Source: Chryseobacterium sp. E1 (lineage in GTDB: Bacteria > Bacteroidota > Bacteroidia > Flavobacteriales > Weeksellaceae). Taken from it: 64,000 bases of DNA. The DNA is taken from positions 2,454,501-2,518,500 of the forward strand of contig CP078104.1 of assembly GCA_019203745.1 (NCBI GenBank), read 5' to 3'. Made by a program: the position numbers and the translations under genes. Numbering within the stretch: position 1 is the first letter of the stretch; every line of letters begins with the position of its first letter. Shown here piece after piece: positions 1 through 10,000 of the stretch. The notes below the pieces were generated by a model that ran no database searches, was not told the DNA's origin, and saw only the letters and a list, made by a program, of their open reading frames with translations.

Positions 1-135
1 GTTCGCTTAGACAGAATCAATTTCATTGATTCCAATCTTTGCTCCCTTAAGATATTATACCTGGGAAAATAAGCCTTTGCGTTTGAAAAAATATGCAGTT
101 CTGCTGTAAAAGGCTCAATGGTTTTTTCGTTACAT
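1..135 (-). CDS. N-terminal part of an unrecognised protein, running off the left edge
   Basis: An open frame on the minus strand runs from about position 130 off the left end. It encodes a charged, helix-like stretch (for example YNILREQRLESMKLILSKR). The only nearby ATG (133-135) is one base out of phase with this frame, so I assume a lost base just after the start, in line with the indels elsewhere in the window. The frame has natural codon use but is short. I do not recognise the family. It could also be a chance frame. Confidence 0.3.
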
Positions 136-201
136 TGAAAAATCTGTTACACTGATGATAAGTTTAGGATAAAGCCAATGGAAATAATCTTTTTAATGAG
201 A

Positions 202-217
202 ACGGGCTAAAGCCCGT
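202..217. repeat. Perfect 16-bp palindrome (REP-like element)
   Basis: ACGGGCTAAAGCCCGT has two 7-base arms around AA and sits in the gap between the left-edge gene and the XRE-cupin gene. It is GC-rich in an AT-rich gap and could form a short hairpin, but no T-run follows on either strand, so it is a poor intrinsic terminator. I recall similar short palindromes as dispersed repeats in Chryseobacterium genomes, which I cannot verify here. The rest of 136-265 shows no gene. Confidence 0.6.
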
Positions 218-265
218 CCCTATTGAATAGAATGAGCTAAGGGAATGTGCTGTTGATGAAAATTA

Positions 266-833
266 CTACGCAGTATAAAAGTACAGCACCAGCATCACAC
301 AGCTTTCATCACTAATACTTACCGGTACGTGTGGAAACTTACCGTTAAAATATAATGAATCACCTTCTTTCAGAATTACTTCTTCATTATCAATGACATA
401 CTTGACTTTGCCTTTTAAAATATATTTGAATTCCCAGGCATCGGTGATTACTTTTTCCCTTTTAGAATTGGGCTCAAGAGTCAGTAAAACAGCTTCAAAG
501 CCTAAAGAGTGAAGACTTTTGCTGAAAATATGCATGTATTTAAAGCCTTCAGCTTCAACCTCTTTTCTATGATCTGCTGGCTTTCTTTGGGAACATAAAT
601 GAATTTCGCATTAGACTTTTTCTCTACACCTTCAAAGAAATAGCTGGCATCAATCTCAAGTGACTGAATAAGATCCAGTAAAACAGGAAGTGAAGGAATG
701 GTTCTCCCGTTTTCAATCCTGGAAACAAGACCGTTGCTTACATTGGCTTTGAAAGCCAGTTCATTAATGGTTAAATTATTCTTTTTCTAATATCCTTTAA
801 TCTCTTACCGATACCTATTAAAAAGTCATTCAT
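266..833 (-). CDS. XRE-family transcriptional regulator with C-terminal cupin sensor domain
   Basis: About 189 residues after repair of two frameshifts (near 787 and 560). Residues 1-70 form a helix-turn-helix of the XRE type (LTINELAFKANVSNGLVSRI is the recognition region, followed by ENGRTIPSLPVLLDLIQSL). Residues 120-189 are a cupin barrel (KYILKGKVKYVIDNEEVILK, then EGDSLYFNGKFPHVPVSI). This layout is typical of regulators that bind a small metabolite in the cupin. The start ATG at 833 gives MNDFLIGIGKRLKD. It is transcribed away from the response regulator gene at 1025. The ligand cannot be told from sequence. Confidence 0.8.
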
Positions 834-996
834 ACGCTGTGTAATTTAACCTGAATTATATATTGAGAAACAAAGGTAATATTATTCTGTAGAGATTGTA
901 TATAAGGAAGGAATCAATTCATTGAAAATTATTGCAGAGGATGTAAATGATGAATTTCGTTCCTTAGTGCTTCCGGCTTTTCAGGAAAAATTTCCC

Positions 997-1004
997 TATT
1001 TTTG
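997..1004 (+). promoter_or_regulatory. Bacteroidota -7 promoter element for the two-component operon
   Basis: TATTTTTG fits the Bacteroidota -7 consensus TAnnTTTG exactly. A start of transcription near 1011 would leave a leader of about 14 bases before the response regulator ATG at 1025. I see no clear -33 TTG. Confidence 0.5.
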
Positions 1005-1024
1005 TAAAACTCCTTATTTCATTT

Positions 1025-1732
1025 ATGAAAAAAATTATTCTTATCGAAGACGAGACCAGTGTAGTTTCTTTTATTAAAAAAGGGCTTCAGGAAAACGGGT
1101 ATGAAATTTCTGTGGCTTTTGATGGGCGTACAGGAGTGCAGCTCGTTCAGGCCAACGATTTCGATCTGGTAATTCTGGACATTATGCTTCCGGAAATGAA
1201 CGGTTTGGATGTATGCAAAGAAATAAGAAAAACCAATCAAAGTGTTCCGATTCTATTCCTGACAGCTTTGGGAACTTCAGAGAATATTGTGCTTGGTCTG
1301 GAAAGTGGAGGAGATGATTACCTTGTGAAGCCATTTAAATTCATTGAATTGGTTGCCCGTGTAAAATCCCTGCTGAGAAGGAGCCATAACAACGGACCTC
1401 AGGAAGTGGCAGAACCTGAGCCGGATAATGAACATGTGTTTCAGTTTTCGGATCTTACAGTGAACGACTATACTAAAAAGGTGACCCGTGCTGGAGAAGA
1501 TATTTCCCTTACTTCCACAGAGTATAAATTACTTCTGTATTTCCTTAATAACCCTGAGAAAGTAATCTCCAGGGCTGAAATCCTGGATGCGGTTTGGGGC
1601 GTAAACTACGAACTTGGGACCAATGTAGTAGATGTATACGTTAATTATTTAAGGAAAAAACTGGATAATCATGATGATAATAAATTGATTCACACGGTGA
1701 TAGGGATGGGTTATGTATTGAAAAAGACATAA
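1025..1732 (+). CDS. OmpR/PhoB-type response regulator
   Basis: 235 residues, uninterrupted. The receiver domain (about 1-118) has the acidic pair E8/D9, the phosphoacceptor D52 in LVILDIMLPEMNG, the switch threonine in ILFLTA and the lysine in DDYLVKPF. Residues 135-233 form an OmpR-type winged helix (SLTSTEYKLLLYFLNNPEKV, then YVNYLRKKLD and HTVIGMGYVLKK). It is followed four bases later by its sensor kinase. Just beyond the kinase, an array of TTTAAT-like direct repeats precedes the gene at 3335, a plausible target. The stimulus is unknown. Confidence 0.95.
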   Translation: MKKIILIEDETSVVSFIKKGLQENGYEISVAFDGRTGVQLVQANDFDLVILDIMLPEMNGLDVCKEIRKTNQSVPILFLTALGTSENIVLGLESGGDDYLVKPFKFIELVARVKSLLRRSHNNGPQEVAEPEPDNEHVFQFSDLTVNDYTKKVTRAGEDISLTSTEYKLLLYFLNNPEKVISRAEILDAVWGVNYELGTNVVDVYVNYLRKKLDNHDDNKLIHTVIGMGYVLKKT

Positions 1733-1735
1733 TGA

Positions 1736-3137
1736 ATGTTTAATAAAGTAGTTACAAATCAGACCAAAACGATGGTGCTTTTGATGTTGGTTTTTACAGC
1801 CATCATTCTGCTGTTCAGTGGTTTGGTTTACTTTTCAATTGTCAATTTTTCCCATCAGCGATTTTATGAATTGCTGAAAATCCGTACTGCGACTATTGTT
1901 CAGATCGAAAAAGCAAAGACCATCTCGACCTTCCGGAGAATTATATCCTTAATAGCCTGAATGATGAAGAGCTTCCGATGGAGAAAGATTATGTGTTTGC
2001 AGTTCCTTCTGATTCCAATTTCAAAAAAATATCCCAGGAAGTTCATATCCCCGATTATTTCTTTAAAAATATCATCAAAACAGGGGAGTCCAATTATAAT
2101 GATAAAGAGTTTTATTATATAGGACAGAGTTTTAAATATGATAATAAGGATTATATTGCGATTGCTTCTGCCAAAAACCATTATGTGATCTATTATCTTG
2201 GTTTTTTAAAGAGAACACTGCTTACCTGCATCGTGCTATCGCTGTTCTTTAGTATGATTTTCTCTTTTTATCTGTCTAAAACATTATTCAGACCGATCTT
2301 AAAAATTACAGGAAAGGTAAAGGAGATCAGCTCGGAAAATCTTCATTTAAGATTAGAGCCCCAGCCGGATAATAAAGAATTGAATGAGCTGGTAGATACC
2401 TTTAACGGGATGCTCAACCGTATTGAGACTTCTTTTGAAACCCAGAACCATCTGATCGGAAATGTTTCCCATGAATTAAGAACGCCATTGACCTCCATTA
2501 TGGGTGAAGCGGATGTCGCACTGTCTATCAGCAGGACACCTGAAGAGTATAAAGAAACCCTGGAAATCATTCTGGATGAAGCGGAAAAGCTTGACAGAAA
2601 GATCAAAGCTTTACTGATGATTGCCCAAACCGGATTCGATGGTAAGATCCAGAAAATGGATAAGGTCAGGATCGATCAGCTGCTTTGGGATGTGATCGAA
2701 ACCCTGAGAAGAATTGACTCCAGAAACAATATCTATCTGGATATCAGTATGCTTCCTGATAACCCTAAAAAACTTAAGGTTCAGGGGAATGAGCAGCTCC
2801 TGCATCTTGCGGTAGCCAATATCATCAGTAATGGATGCAAGTATTCTAATTTCCAGCAGGTTAAAGTTTCTCTGGGAGCAACGGATACTGATGTGTATAT
2901 CATTGTAAAGACAATGGTATCGGAATCCCGGAAGAGGAAATGAATAAAATCTACGATCCTTTCTTCAGAGCTTCCAATACTAATAATTACGAAGGCTATG
3001 GAATTGGGCTTCCTCTTGCCCGGAACATTGTGAGAATGCATCACGGTGAGTTGATCGTAAGCTCGCATGAGAACCAGGGAACAACCGTTCAGATGCGTTT
3101 TCCTAATTTTTACAGTACACATAAAGAAACAGTGTAA
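1736..3137 (+). CDS. Membrane sensor histidine kinase, partner of the regulator at 1025
   Basis: About 467 residues after repair of two frameshifts (near 1915 and 2912). It has an N-terminal membrane helix (residues 12-36), a periplasmic domain, a second helix (near 155-180), a HAMP linker and a HisKA domain with the H box NVSHELRTPLTSIMGEAD. The ATPase domain has the N box (ANIISNGCKYS), the G1 box, which the second frameshift splits (DNGIGIP when restored), the F box (YDPFFRAS) and the G2 box (GYGIGLPLARNIV). The start at 1736 lies one base past the regulator stop, so the two are co-transcribed. The family is certain and the signal unknown. Confidence 0.9.
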
Positions 3138-3215
3138 AAGACATACTTGTCGAAAATCTTTGATTGTATTTCGCCTTAAAATCTTTTTTTCCCCATATTA
3201 ATACCCGTTAACAAT

Positions 3216-3257
3216 TTTCTAATCTCATTTTAATCTCTTTAATGACATTTTAATTCC
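3216..3257 (+). promoter_or_regulatory. Phased TTTAAT-type direct repeats, possible response-regulator site
   Basis: Four TAAT cores at 3220, 3231, 3240 and 3251 recur at 11, 9 and 11 bases, three of them inside (C)ATTTTAAT or CTTTAAT. The array lies 30-70 bases upstream of the -7 element at 3287. OmpR-type regulators bind direct repeats with about one helical turn spacing, and such a regulator is encoded just upstream, so this is a candidate binding region. That link is inference. Confidence 0.4.
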
Positions 3258-3286
3258 GTTCCAAAGATCCTCTAATCTGGTCGTTC

Positions 3287-3294
3287 TAGTTTTG
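3287..3294 (+). promoter_or_regulatory. Bacteroidota -7 promoter element
   Basis: TAGTTTTG matches TAnnTTTG. It lies about 40 bases before the ATG at 3335 and directly downstream of the TTTAAT-like repeats. Confidence 0.5.
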
Positions 3295-3334
3295 TATCAT
3301 CAAAAAGATCAACACAATACAAAATAATAAGAAC

Positions 3335-3828
3335 ATGGCTAAAACAATTTTAATTGCAACAGATTACTCTCTTGAGTCATTAAACATATTGAAAAAGTAC
3401 TGAAAGAGAAAGACGCATCGGAAGATCAGAACCAGTACAATATTCTTCTTACTTCAGGATATGACTCCGGGGACTCTATCAGAGATCTTTTGTTCAACAC
3501 CAAAACATCGGTTTTCAATAAGATCAGACCGGAAGAGTTTTGTGACGCCTACGGAATTATCAAGAATAAGTACCCTCACCTGGTTAATAAAATTATCTGC
3601 GACATTTTTACGGGAAGCTTCCAGAGAACATTCAACCAATATGTGAAAGCTGAAAACATTGAAGAAGCTTATTATTCTTCATCTGTCAAAAGTAAGGGTA
3701 AGGGAAAATTTGATCTTATTCCCTATATCAAAAAATGCAAAGACCTGCAGTCTCATGAAATTGCAATTGAAGTAAGAGAAAGACTTCCGGAAAGAGGAAG
3801 GCTGGCAGAGATCTTTGTAGAGGTTTAG
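3335..3828 (+). CDS. Small cytosolic protein of unknown function
   Basis: About 164 residues when a frameshift near 3398 is repaired. The start MAKTILIATDYSLESLNILKK resembles the first beta strand and loop of universal stress protein-type folds, but the rest (FNTKTSVFNKIRPEEFCDAY and onward) does not let me place it in that family. It is soluble, with no signal peptide. It lies downstream of the two-component system with its own promoter and 34 bases upstream of the DUF1275 gene, with which it is probably co-transcribed. No function can be assigned. Confidence 0.6.
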
Positions 3829-3862
3829 AAACACATCATGAACAATTTTAAAAAAATAACAA

Positions 3863-4690
3863 ATGTTAAGAAATTATAGTAACAGCAGGACACTGGGAGA
3901 CAATATCAGATTGGGGACGCTGACTGCATTTACAGCAGGTACTATAAATATTGCATCCCTATTGATATTTCTCTCTTTCACATCAAACGTAACCGGACAT
4001 TATGCCATTTTAGCAGCAGAAATCAGTAAAGGAAACTGGACGCAGGTTGCAGTTGTAGGCGGATGGATCTTTTTATTCTTCTTCGGAAGTTTTCTATCCA
4101 ATTTTATTGTGATCAATTTTAATAAGAAAAGTAAATATTTTGCCCATGCCATGCCGATTGTGCTGGAGATCATATGTCTTCTCTTTGTAGGAGTATACGG
4201 GCAGCTGTACTATCAGAAAACCCTGGAAGAAACAGAATATCTGGTTGCCCTGATGCTTTTTGCCACAGGTCTGCAAAACGGATTGACAGCGAGTATTTCC
4301 AATTTCTCTGTAAAAACAACCCACCTTACCGGAACTACAACCGATCTTGGAATTCTGGTCTCTATGTTTACCCAGAAAAAATACAGGAAAAACGGTGAGC
4401 TGATCGGAAGAGCAAAATTATTAATGAGTATTATGCTTGCCTATGTTTTAGGAGCTGTATTCTCAGGAATGACTTATTATTATCTGGAATTCAGAGTCTT
4501 TTATGTCATCAGTCTGTGTCTTCTGATCGTGATCGGATATGATGCCTATAAAATTCATGTGCGCCACTTTAATACAAAATACAGATACAGCAGGATTTAT
4601 AAGAAACCCAATCTGTTTGCTTATCTGTATGATAAGATTCACGGAATCCCAAAAAGAGAAAAGAAAAGAAAGCTTGTCTTTGAAGACTAA
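3863..4690 (+). CDS. DUF1275 (YoaK-type) inner-membrane protein
   Basis: 275 residues, intact. About six hydrophobic segments are visible (for example VVGGWIFLFFFGSFLSNFIV, IVLEIICLLFVGVYG-type and YVISLCLLIVIGYDAY). The N-terminal region TLTAFTAGTINIASLLIF and the SNVTGHYAILAAEI stretch are typical of the DUF1275/YoaK family, whose transport substrate is not known. The C-terminus is a basic cytoplasmic tail (KREKKRKLVFED). It follows the 3335 gene and is closed by a good terminator at 4733. Confidence 0.85.
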   Translation: MLRNYSNSRTLGDNIRLGTLTAFTAGTINIASLLIFLSFTSNVTGHYAILAAEISKGNWTQVAVVGGWIFLFFFGSFLSNFIVINFNKKSKYFAHAMPIVLEIICLLFVGVYGQLYYQKTLEETEYLVALMLFATGLQNGLTASISNFSVKTTHLTGTTTDLGILVSMFTQKKYRKNGELIGRAKLLMSIMLAYVLGAVFSGMTYYYLEFRVFYVISLCLLIVIGYDAYKIHVRHFNTKYRYSRIYKKPNLFAYLYDKIHGIPKREKKRKLVFED

Positions 4691-4732
4691 AATAGATACA
4701 TCACTATTAATTTTTTTGTATAAACTAGCTGT

Positions 4733-4768
4733 TACACCCTTGTTTTATCATAAAATGAGGGTGTTTTT
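4733..4768 (+). terminator. Intrinsic terminator after the DUF1275 gene
   Basis: ACACCCT pairs with AGGGTGT around an internal TTTTAT/ATAAAA arm, followed by TTTTT. The remaining gap, 4769-5027, holds no recognisable gene. It is AT-rich and ends with the mutL promoter. Confidence 0.75.
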
Positions 4769-5027
4769 AATGATTTTATGATCAGCACAGGTTTATACTC
4801 ACAATATCGAATAGAAATAGGCTTGAGCGCATTCTCTAAGCGAGAGAAATAATCATTCCAACGATGAACCTGATCCGTAAAACCGGATTTTCCGAATTCA
4901 ATGAAGAACCTTCCTAAAGTCCTTCGTTACAAACAATAAAAAAACCGGATGGGGATAAATAGGTAAAAATGTTGATAATTAAATATTAAATCCCGTTTTT
5001 AGTATTTTAATTCCCGTTTTCATTGAC

Positions 5028-5035
5028 TATTTTTG
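5028..5035 (+). promoter_or_regulatory. Bacteroidota -7 promoter element for mutL
   Basis: TATTTTTG is an exact TAnnTTTG match. It is 20 bases before the chosen mutL ATG at 5055 and would give a leader of about a dozen bases. This supports the ATG at 5055 over the in-frame TTG at 5040, which lies at or before the expected start of transcription. Confidence 0.5.
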
Positions 5036-5054
5036 TAAGTTGATTTACGTTTTT

Positions 5055-6845
5055 ATGTCAGATATTATTCAGCTTTTACCGGATCATGTAGCCAACCAAA
5101 TTGCAGCGGGAGAGGTGGTGCAGAGGCCTGCATCCATTGTGAAAGAACTTTTGGAAAATGCTATAGATGCAGAGGCAACGAAAATTGAATTGATCATCAG
5201 GGATGCCGGAAAAAACCTAATCCAGGTAGTGGATGACGGAAAAGGAATGTCTGAAACAGATGCCCGCATGGCATTTGAAAGGCATGCTACCTCCAAGATC
5301 AAGGGAACAGAAGATATCTTTAAGATTGCAACAAAAGGATTTCGTGGAGAGGCCTTAGCTTCCATTGCTGCTGTCTCTCAGGTTGAGCTGAGAACAAAAC
5401 AGAATGATGCTTCCATCGGAACCAATATCTATATCGAAGGCGGAGTTTTCCAGTTTCAGGATCCGGTTCAGACAGCAGACGGATCCAACTTTTTGGTGAA
5501 GAACCTGTTCTATAACGTTCCGGCAAGAAGAAAGTTTCTGAAAAATAATAATATCGAGTTCAGACATGTCATTGATGAATTTCAGCGTGTTGCCCTGGCC
5601 CACGAGAATCTGGAGTTTTCTTTATTCCATGATGATGAAGCGGTTTTCAGACTGAGAAAAGGAAGCCAGATGCAGCGTATTGTAGATGTTTTCGGAAGAA
5701 AATTGCAGCCGCTTCTGATTCCGATCAAAGAAGATATTATCTGGTGTAAACTTCATGGGTTTGTTGCAAAACCTGAGGGAGCTAAGAAATCCAGAGGAGA
5801 ACAGTTTTTATTTGTCAACGGAAGGTATTTCAAGAGCCCATACTTTAATAAAGCAGTACAGGAAGCTTTTGAAGGACTGCTTCAGCCTGGATATGTCCCT
5901 TCATTCTTCCTTTTCCTGGAGCTTGATCCGGAGAAAATAGACGTGAATATCCATCCGCAGAAAACAGAAGTTAAGTTTGAGGATGAACACCTTATTTTTG
6001 CTTTACTGCGCTCAACAATTAAAAGATCTTTAGGAATTTATAATGTCTCTCCAAGCCTTGATTTCGACAGAGATCCTGAATTGGATGAAATGATGAATAA
6101 ACCCATTCCGAGTAAAGGAAACGGCGGTGGCGGAAGCGGCGTTATCAAAATGCCTGAGATCATCGTAGACAAAGATTATAACCCGTTTCTTGAGGAAAAA
6201 ATGTAGTACATCCGGAAGAAATTCAGAACCTTACGGAAATGTACCATCAGAATATTACGGCAGAGCCTTCAAAGATCAATTTATTTGAGGATGAAGATTT
6301 TGACGAAGATTTAATGAGGCTCCCGAACGGCTATTGGCTGTTCAACAAAGGAGATGTCACCCTCATGCTGGATTTGGGAAGAATGCACAGGTTATTGGTT
6401 TCTGAAAACAATAAATCAACAAGGAAATCAACCACCAACAGCCATGCCCTGCTTTTCTCTCTGGAGTATCATATGAATGAAATTGAAAAAAATAAATACA
6501 ATTCGTTCAAAAATATCTTCCGGAATTAGGGTTTGACATGAAAATTGCTCATGAAAGCGTATTGAGAATCGATTCTCTTCCTGAAGGACTGAAAGAAACC
6601 CAGGCCATGAAATTTCTGGAGAACCTCTTCGAGATCCTGGATTATAAAACTGAAGAAGAATTTTTACAGTATTACCACAATCAGTGGAATAAAATGCAGT
6701 CGAAATCAAGATTTGATTTTTTCTATAAAAAGATGCGGAACAGGTCATCAAAGACTTTACAGCATTAGGCTTCCCTGAGTTTTTACCGGATGGGAAAAGA
6801 TGCTTCTATGAAGTTCCGTTTAATGATTTTAAAAACAAATTTTAG
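5055..6845 (+). CDS. mutL: DNA mismatch repair protein MutL
   Basis: About 596 residues after repair of three frameshifts (near 6195, 6530 and 6735). The N-terminal GHKL ATPase is complete: ANQIAAGEVVQRPASIVKEL, then ELLENAIDAE, the DDGKGM motif and RHATSKI plus GFRGEALASIAAVS. The C-terminal dimerisation domain starts near residue 400 (INLFEDEDF, LPNGYWLF). I do not see the DQHAxxER-type endonuclease motif (DQHA(X)2E(X)4E); the corresponding place reads LMLDLGRMHRLLVSENN. If the reading is right, this MutL may lack nicking activity or carry a diverged motif, but frameshifts nearby call for caution. Confidence 0.92.
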
Positions 6846-6850
6846 AAATT

Positions 6851-7576
6851 ATGTTTAACAATATACCGCCGATCACAAGAAATATTATCATTTTAAATGT
6901 TATTGTATTCATTGTCACATCGTTAATGGGGATAAGGTCATTGGTTATCTTGCCGGGTTTTATCCTTTCTCTCCTTATTTCCATTCATGGCAGGTTATTA
7001 CCCATATGTTCATGCATGGCAGTATTGTGCACATTTTATTTAATATGATGACATTATTCAGCTTTGGTCCTATATTGGAACAAACCCTGGGTGATAAAAA
7101 TACCTGATACTTTATTTTGCAAGTGGTTTAGGAGCCTTTTTCTATTTAATGCATGGAATTTTGTTGAAGTTCAGCAAATTTCCAATACATTACAGGAGCT
7201 TGGCTTTAATGTAAATGCTTATTTATCTGGTGCAGGAGTCCGTTTTTCTGGAAATGCAGATTCAGTTCTTAGACAACAAGAGCTTGTAGAAAGTCTTAAA
7301 GGGATCATGCAGATTCCTATGGTAGGCGCTTCCGGAGCTATCTTCGGAGTTGTAGCTGCCTTTGCAACATTATATCCCGATTCAAAAATTGGAATCATGT
7401 TTATTCCGGTTCCTATCAAAGTAAAATATCTGTTACCTATTATTGTTGTAATTTCTGTTTATCTTGGTGTTTCGGGCAATGGCGGAGGTATTGCTCACCT
7501 GGCACACGTAGGAGGTGCTTTGGTAGGATGGCTGTTGGCACGAATTTGGAAAAAGCATTTGTACAGATTCAACTAA
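6851..7576 (+). CDS. Rhomboid-family intramembrane serine protease
   Basis: About 242 residues after repair of at least two frameshifts (near 6925-6955 and 7105). The restored protein has MFNNIPPITRNIIILNVIVF as first helix, then HILFNMMTLFSFGPILEQ, the serine motif GASGAIFGVVAAF and the histidine motif HLAHVGGALVGWLLARIW. Serine and histidine form the dyad known for rhomboids. An insert of about 60 residues lies between the third helix and the serine motif. The ATG lies five bases after the mutL stop, so the two are probably co-transcribed. Substrate unknown. Confidence 0.88.
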
Positions 7577-7585
7577 AACAATTTT

Positions 7586-8564
7586 GTGAAGATTTTCCGA
7601 CTCATACTTCTGATTCTCCATATCGGAATTCTGTTTTTGCTGCTGGGTACCTTATTGAATGCCTATATTCCGCCTAAGATTTTTCCGTGGTTTAATCTGC
7701 TTTCCTGGGTTTCCCGATCCTGATCATACTGTACATCATACTGACTGTTTTCTGGGTATTCAGCTGGAAAAAAAGAGCTTTTGTATTTATGCTTGCAGGA
7801 CTGGCCTTTTTAACCCCTGCAAAAAGATGGGTTAATTATTCTGCAGACAAGAATGAGACCTCAGATATAAAAGTTTTGTCATTTAATATTAAAGCCTGGC
7901 TTGCAGGAGGAATTCAGGAATTACAGATTATGTAGCTTCCCAAAAGGCCGATATTATTTTTCTGCAGGAATTCGGAGGGGTTAAATTACCTTTGTCGGAA
8001 GGTTATACATCAGTGAAGACAGGAAGTGCTCTTGCCGTATTAACGAAGTATAAAATTGTAGATCATAAAATATTAGGTTCAAATGGAGGTTTGCAGGCAG
8101 ACGTTGAAATAAATGGAAGAATATACAGATGTATTAATGTTTATCTACATCCATTCAAGTTTGAAAAAGAGATGATGGACCTTAATGCAGATACAGATGT
8201 CAGTAAAAGAAAATTAAAAGATATCCTGAAAAGATTGATTCCTACCTTTAAAAAACATCAGGACCAGGTAGCACTTATCCGGGAATCTATTGAAAATTCA
8301 CCTTATCCTGTTATCCTTGCCGGAGATTTCAACTCCGTTCCCAATTCTTATGAATATTACCACCTGTCTGACGGTCTTGAAGATGCCTTTCTTACTGCAG
8401 GAAAAGGTAGCGCAACAAGCTTTCACGACTATAAATTTCCTATCAGGATAGACTATGTTTTTTCTTCGAAATCATTAAGTGCGGTTTCCTACAAAGTTGA
8501 CCGTTCTGTCAGTCTTTCAGATCATTATCCGGTCATCGTTAAATTTTCAACACGAAATAAATAA
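7586..8564 (+). CDS. Endonuclease/exonuclease/phosphatase-fold membrane protein (first copy)
   Basis: About 326 residues with two frameshifts (near 7710 and 7905). A GTG start at 7586 is chosen because the frame opens with a hydrophobic segment just like the downstream paralogue. Three N-terminal membrane helices (to about residue 85) are followed by an EEP domain: VLSFNIK, ADIIFLQE (catalytic Glu), VILAGDFNSVPNS (catalytic Asp and Asn), RIDYVFSS and LSDHYPVIVKF (catalytic His). All key EEP residues are present. The substrate could be nucleic acid, phosphoinositide-like lipid or other phosphodiester. It follows the rhomboid gene by nine bases. Confidence 0.85.
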
Positions 8565-8589
8565 TCATAAAATTAGTTAAAATTTGACT

Positions 8590-8636
8590 GCTTGGTAGGA
8601 TTTTTGCTAAAAAATATCCGTACCAAGACCGTTTTT
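8590..8636 (+). terminator. Hairpin with T-run between the two EEP genes
   Basis: CTTGGTA and TACCAAG with inner GGAT/ATCC arms form a hairpin, followed after ACCG by TTTTTT ending just before the ATG at 8639. It may terminate or attenuate transcription between the paralogues. Confidence 0.45.
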
Positions 8637-8638
8637 TC

Positions 8639-9609
8639 ATGAAGTCGAATCAGATATTACTTTTTATACATATCGCTGTTGCCGTATTGCTGTTATGCAC
8701 ACTGGGAAATGCATGGATTTCACCTAATCTTTTGGGCAATCTTAATCTTCTTTCCCTTGGTTTTCCCTATCTGATGGCTACATATATTATTCTTACACTG
8801 GTCTGGGCGTTTAAGAAACAAAAAATAGCTGTTGCTTTTGTCTTAGGTGCACTTATTTTTTACAATCCTGTCAGACGTTGGATCAATTATTCTCCCAAAA
8901 TAGAGAATGCAAAAACAATAAGGGACATCAAAGTTTTAACCTTCAATGTAAAATATGGTGATTACGGATGGGATAAGATAAAAGACTATATCAAAGAACA
9001 AAATGCAGATATTATCCTGGTTCAGGAAAAAGATACCAACCGTGCTATCAAAAAGGATCTGGTAAAATATCCTTCCGTTATTCTCAAAACAAAACATAAA
9101 ATTGTAAGACAGGCTGAATTGATTGATGAGAAATCCAGAGGAAATTCCTTCTTTGCAGATGTGGATATCAACGGTAAAGTTATCAGAATTGTGAATGTAT
9201 ATCTGGAACCGTTCCGTCTTCATAAATCCATGTTTACCAAGCTGGACGCTTTGGGAATGGGGAATATTTCTACTCTTCTTTCCCATATGGTGCCTACTTT
9301 TCAGGAACATGAAGAACAGGTAAAAAGAATCCGGAAAATAGTGGATATGTCTCCGTATCCTGTGATCCTGGCCGGAGATTTTAATTCTGTACCCAATTCC
9401 TATGAATATTACAATCTTGGAAAAGACCTGCAGGATGCCTTTCTTGTTGCAGGAAAGGGAGTGCCAGCAGCTTTCATGACTATAAGGTTCCTTTGAGAAT
9501 TGATTATATTTTCACCTCCAAATCAATCATTCCTTTAAGCTATAAAGTGGATCATTCTGTGAAATTATCGGATCACTATCCAGTAATTGCAGAATTTCTG
9601 TTAAATTAG
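8639..9609 (+). CDS. Endonuclease/exonuclease/phosphatase-fold membrane protein (second copy)
   Basis: About 324 residues with one frameshift near 9465. It has the same layout as its neighbour: three N-terminal membrane helices, then an EEP domain with VLTFNVK, ADIILVQEKD, VILAGDFNSVPNSYEYY, RIDYIFTSKS and LSDHYPVIAEF. The stretch around VILAGDFNSVPNSYEYY is identical in both copies, while the helices and the segment near residue 150-190 have diverged, so this is an old tandem duplication. Active-site residues are intact. Function beyond the fold is not known. Confidence 0.85.
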
Positions 9610-9613
9610 TTCC

Positions 9614-9970
9614 ATGAAAAATTTACTGTCAGCGTTTTTTGTTTTTATGATTCTGTTTATTGCCTGTTCCAAAAAAGAGTCACCAGGCTTTGGAGCAGAA
9701 CAGGAGGTTAAGATGCATTATGATACAATGGCTGTTGATTCATTCTCAAACGGGGCTGTTTCAGTAGATATTGCCCGTAAGATAAGAATGTCTTCGCCAG
9801 AGTATCTGGACTCCGTAAAACAGGCTAAAAAGATTGAAGAAGAAAAAAAAAGCTGAAGGCAGAGCTTGAAAAAGAAAATAAAGCGAAACTGGAAAGAAAA
9901 AGAAAAAGACAGAAGCGAGAAAAAACAAAAGACAGCAGAAACGCCGGTCGCCAAAGAAACCCAACCATAA
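9614..9970 (+). CDS. Small lysine-rich lipoprotein
   Basis: About 118 residues with one or two frameshifts in the A-rich stretch 9840-9935. A lipoprotein signal (LLSAFFVFMILFIAC, Cys at 19) is followed by a charged region and a very Lys/Glu-rich helix. With the reading frame set by the end of the gene it finishes TAETPVAKETQP. It begins four bases after the EEP gene stop. The ragged poly-A makes the middle sequence unreliable. No family recognised. Confidence 0.55.
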
Positions 9971-10000
9971 CGGATCAAAATATTCCTAAAAATATACAAT

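Noticed and set aside
881-1077. Open plus-strand frame without ATG ahead of and overlapping the response regulator gene
   Set aside because: Codon use looks protein-like (for example NDEFRSLVLPAFQEKFPYF) but it lacks a credible start, overlaps the real gene out of frame and covers the predicted promoter.
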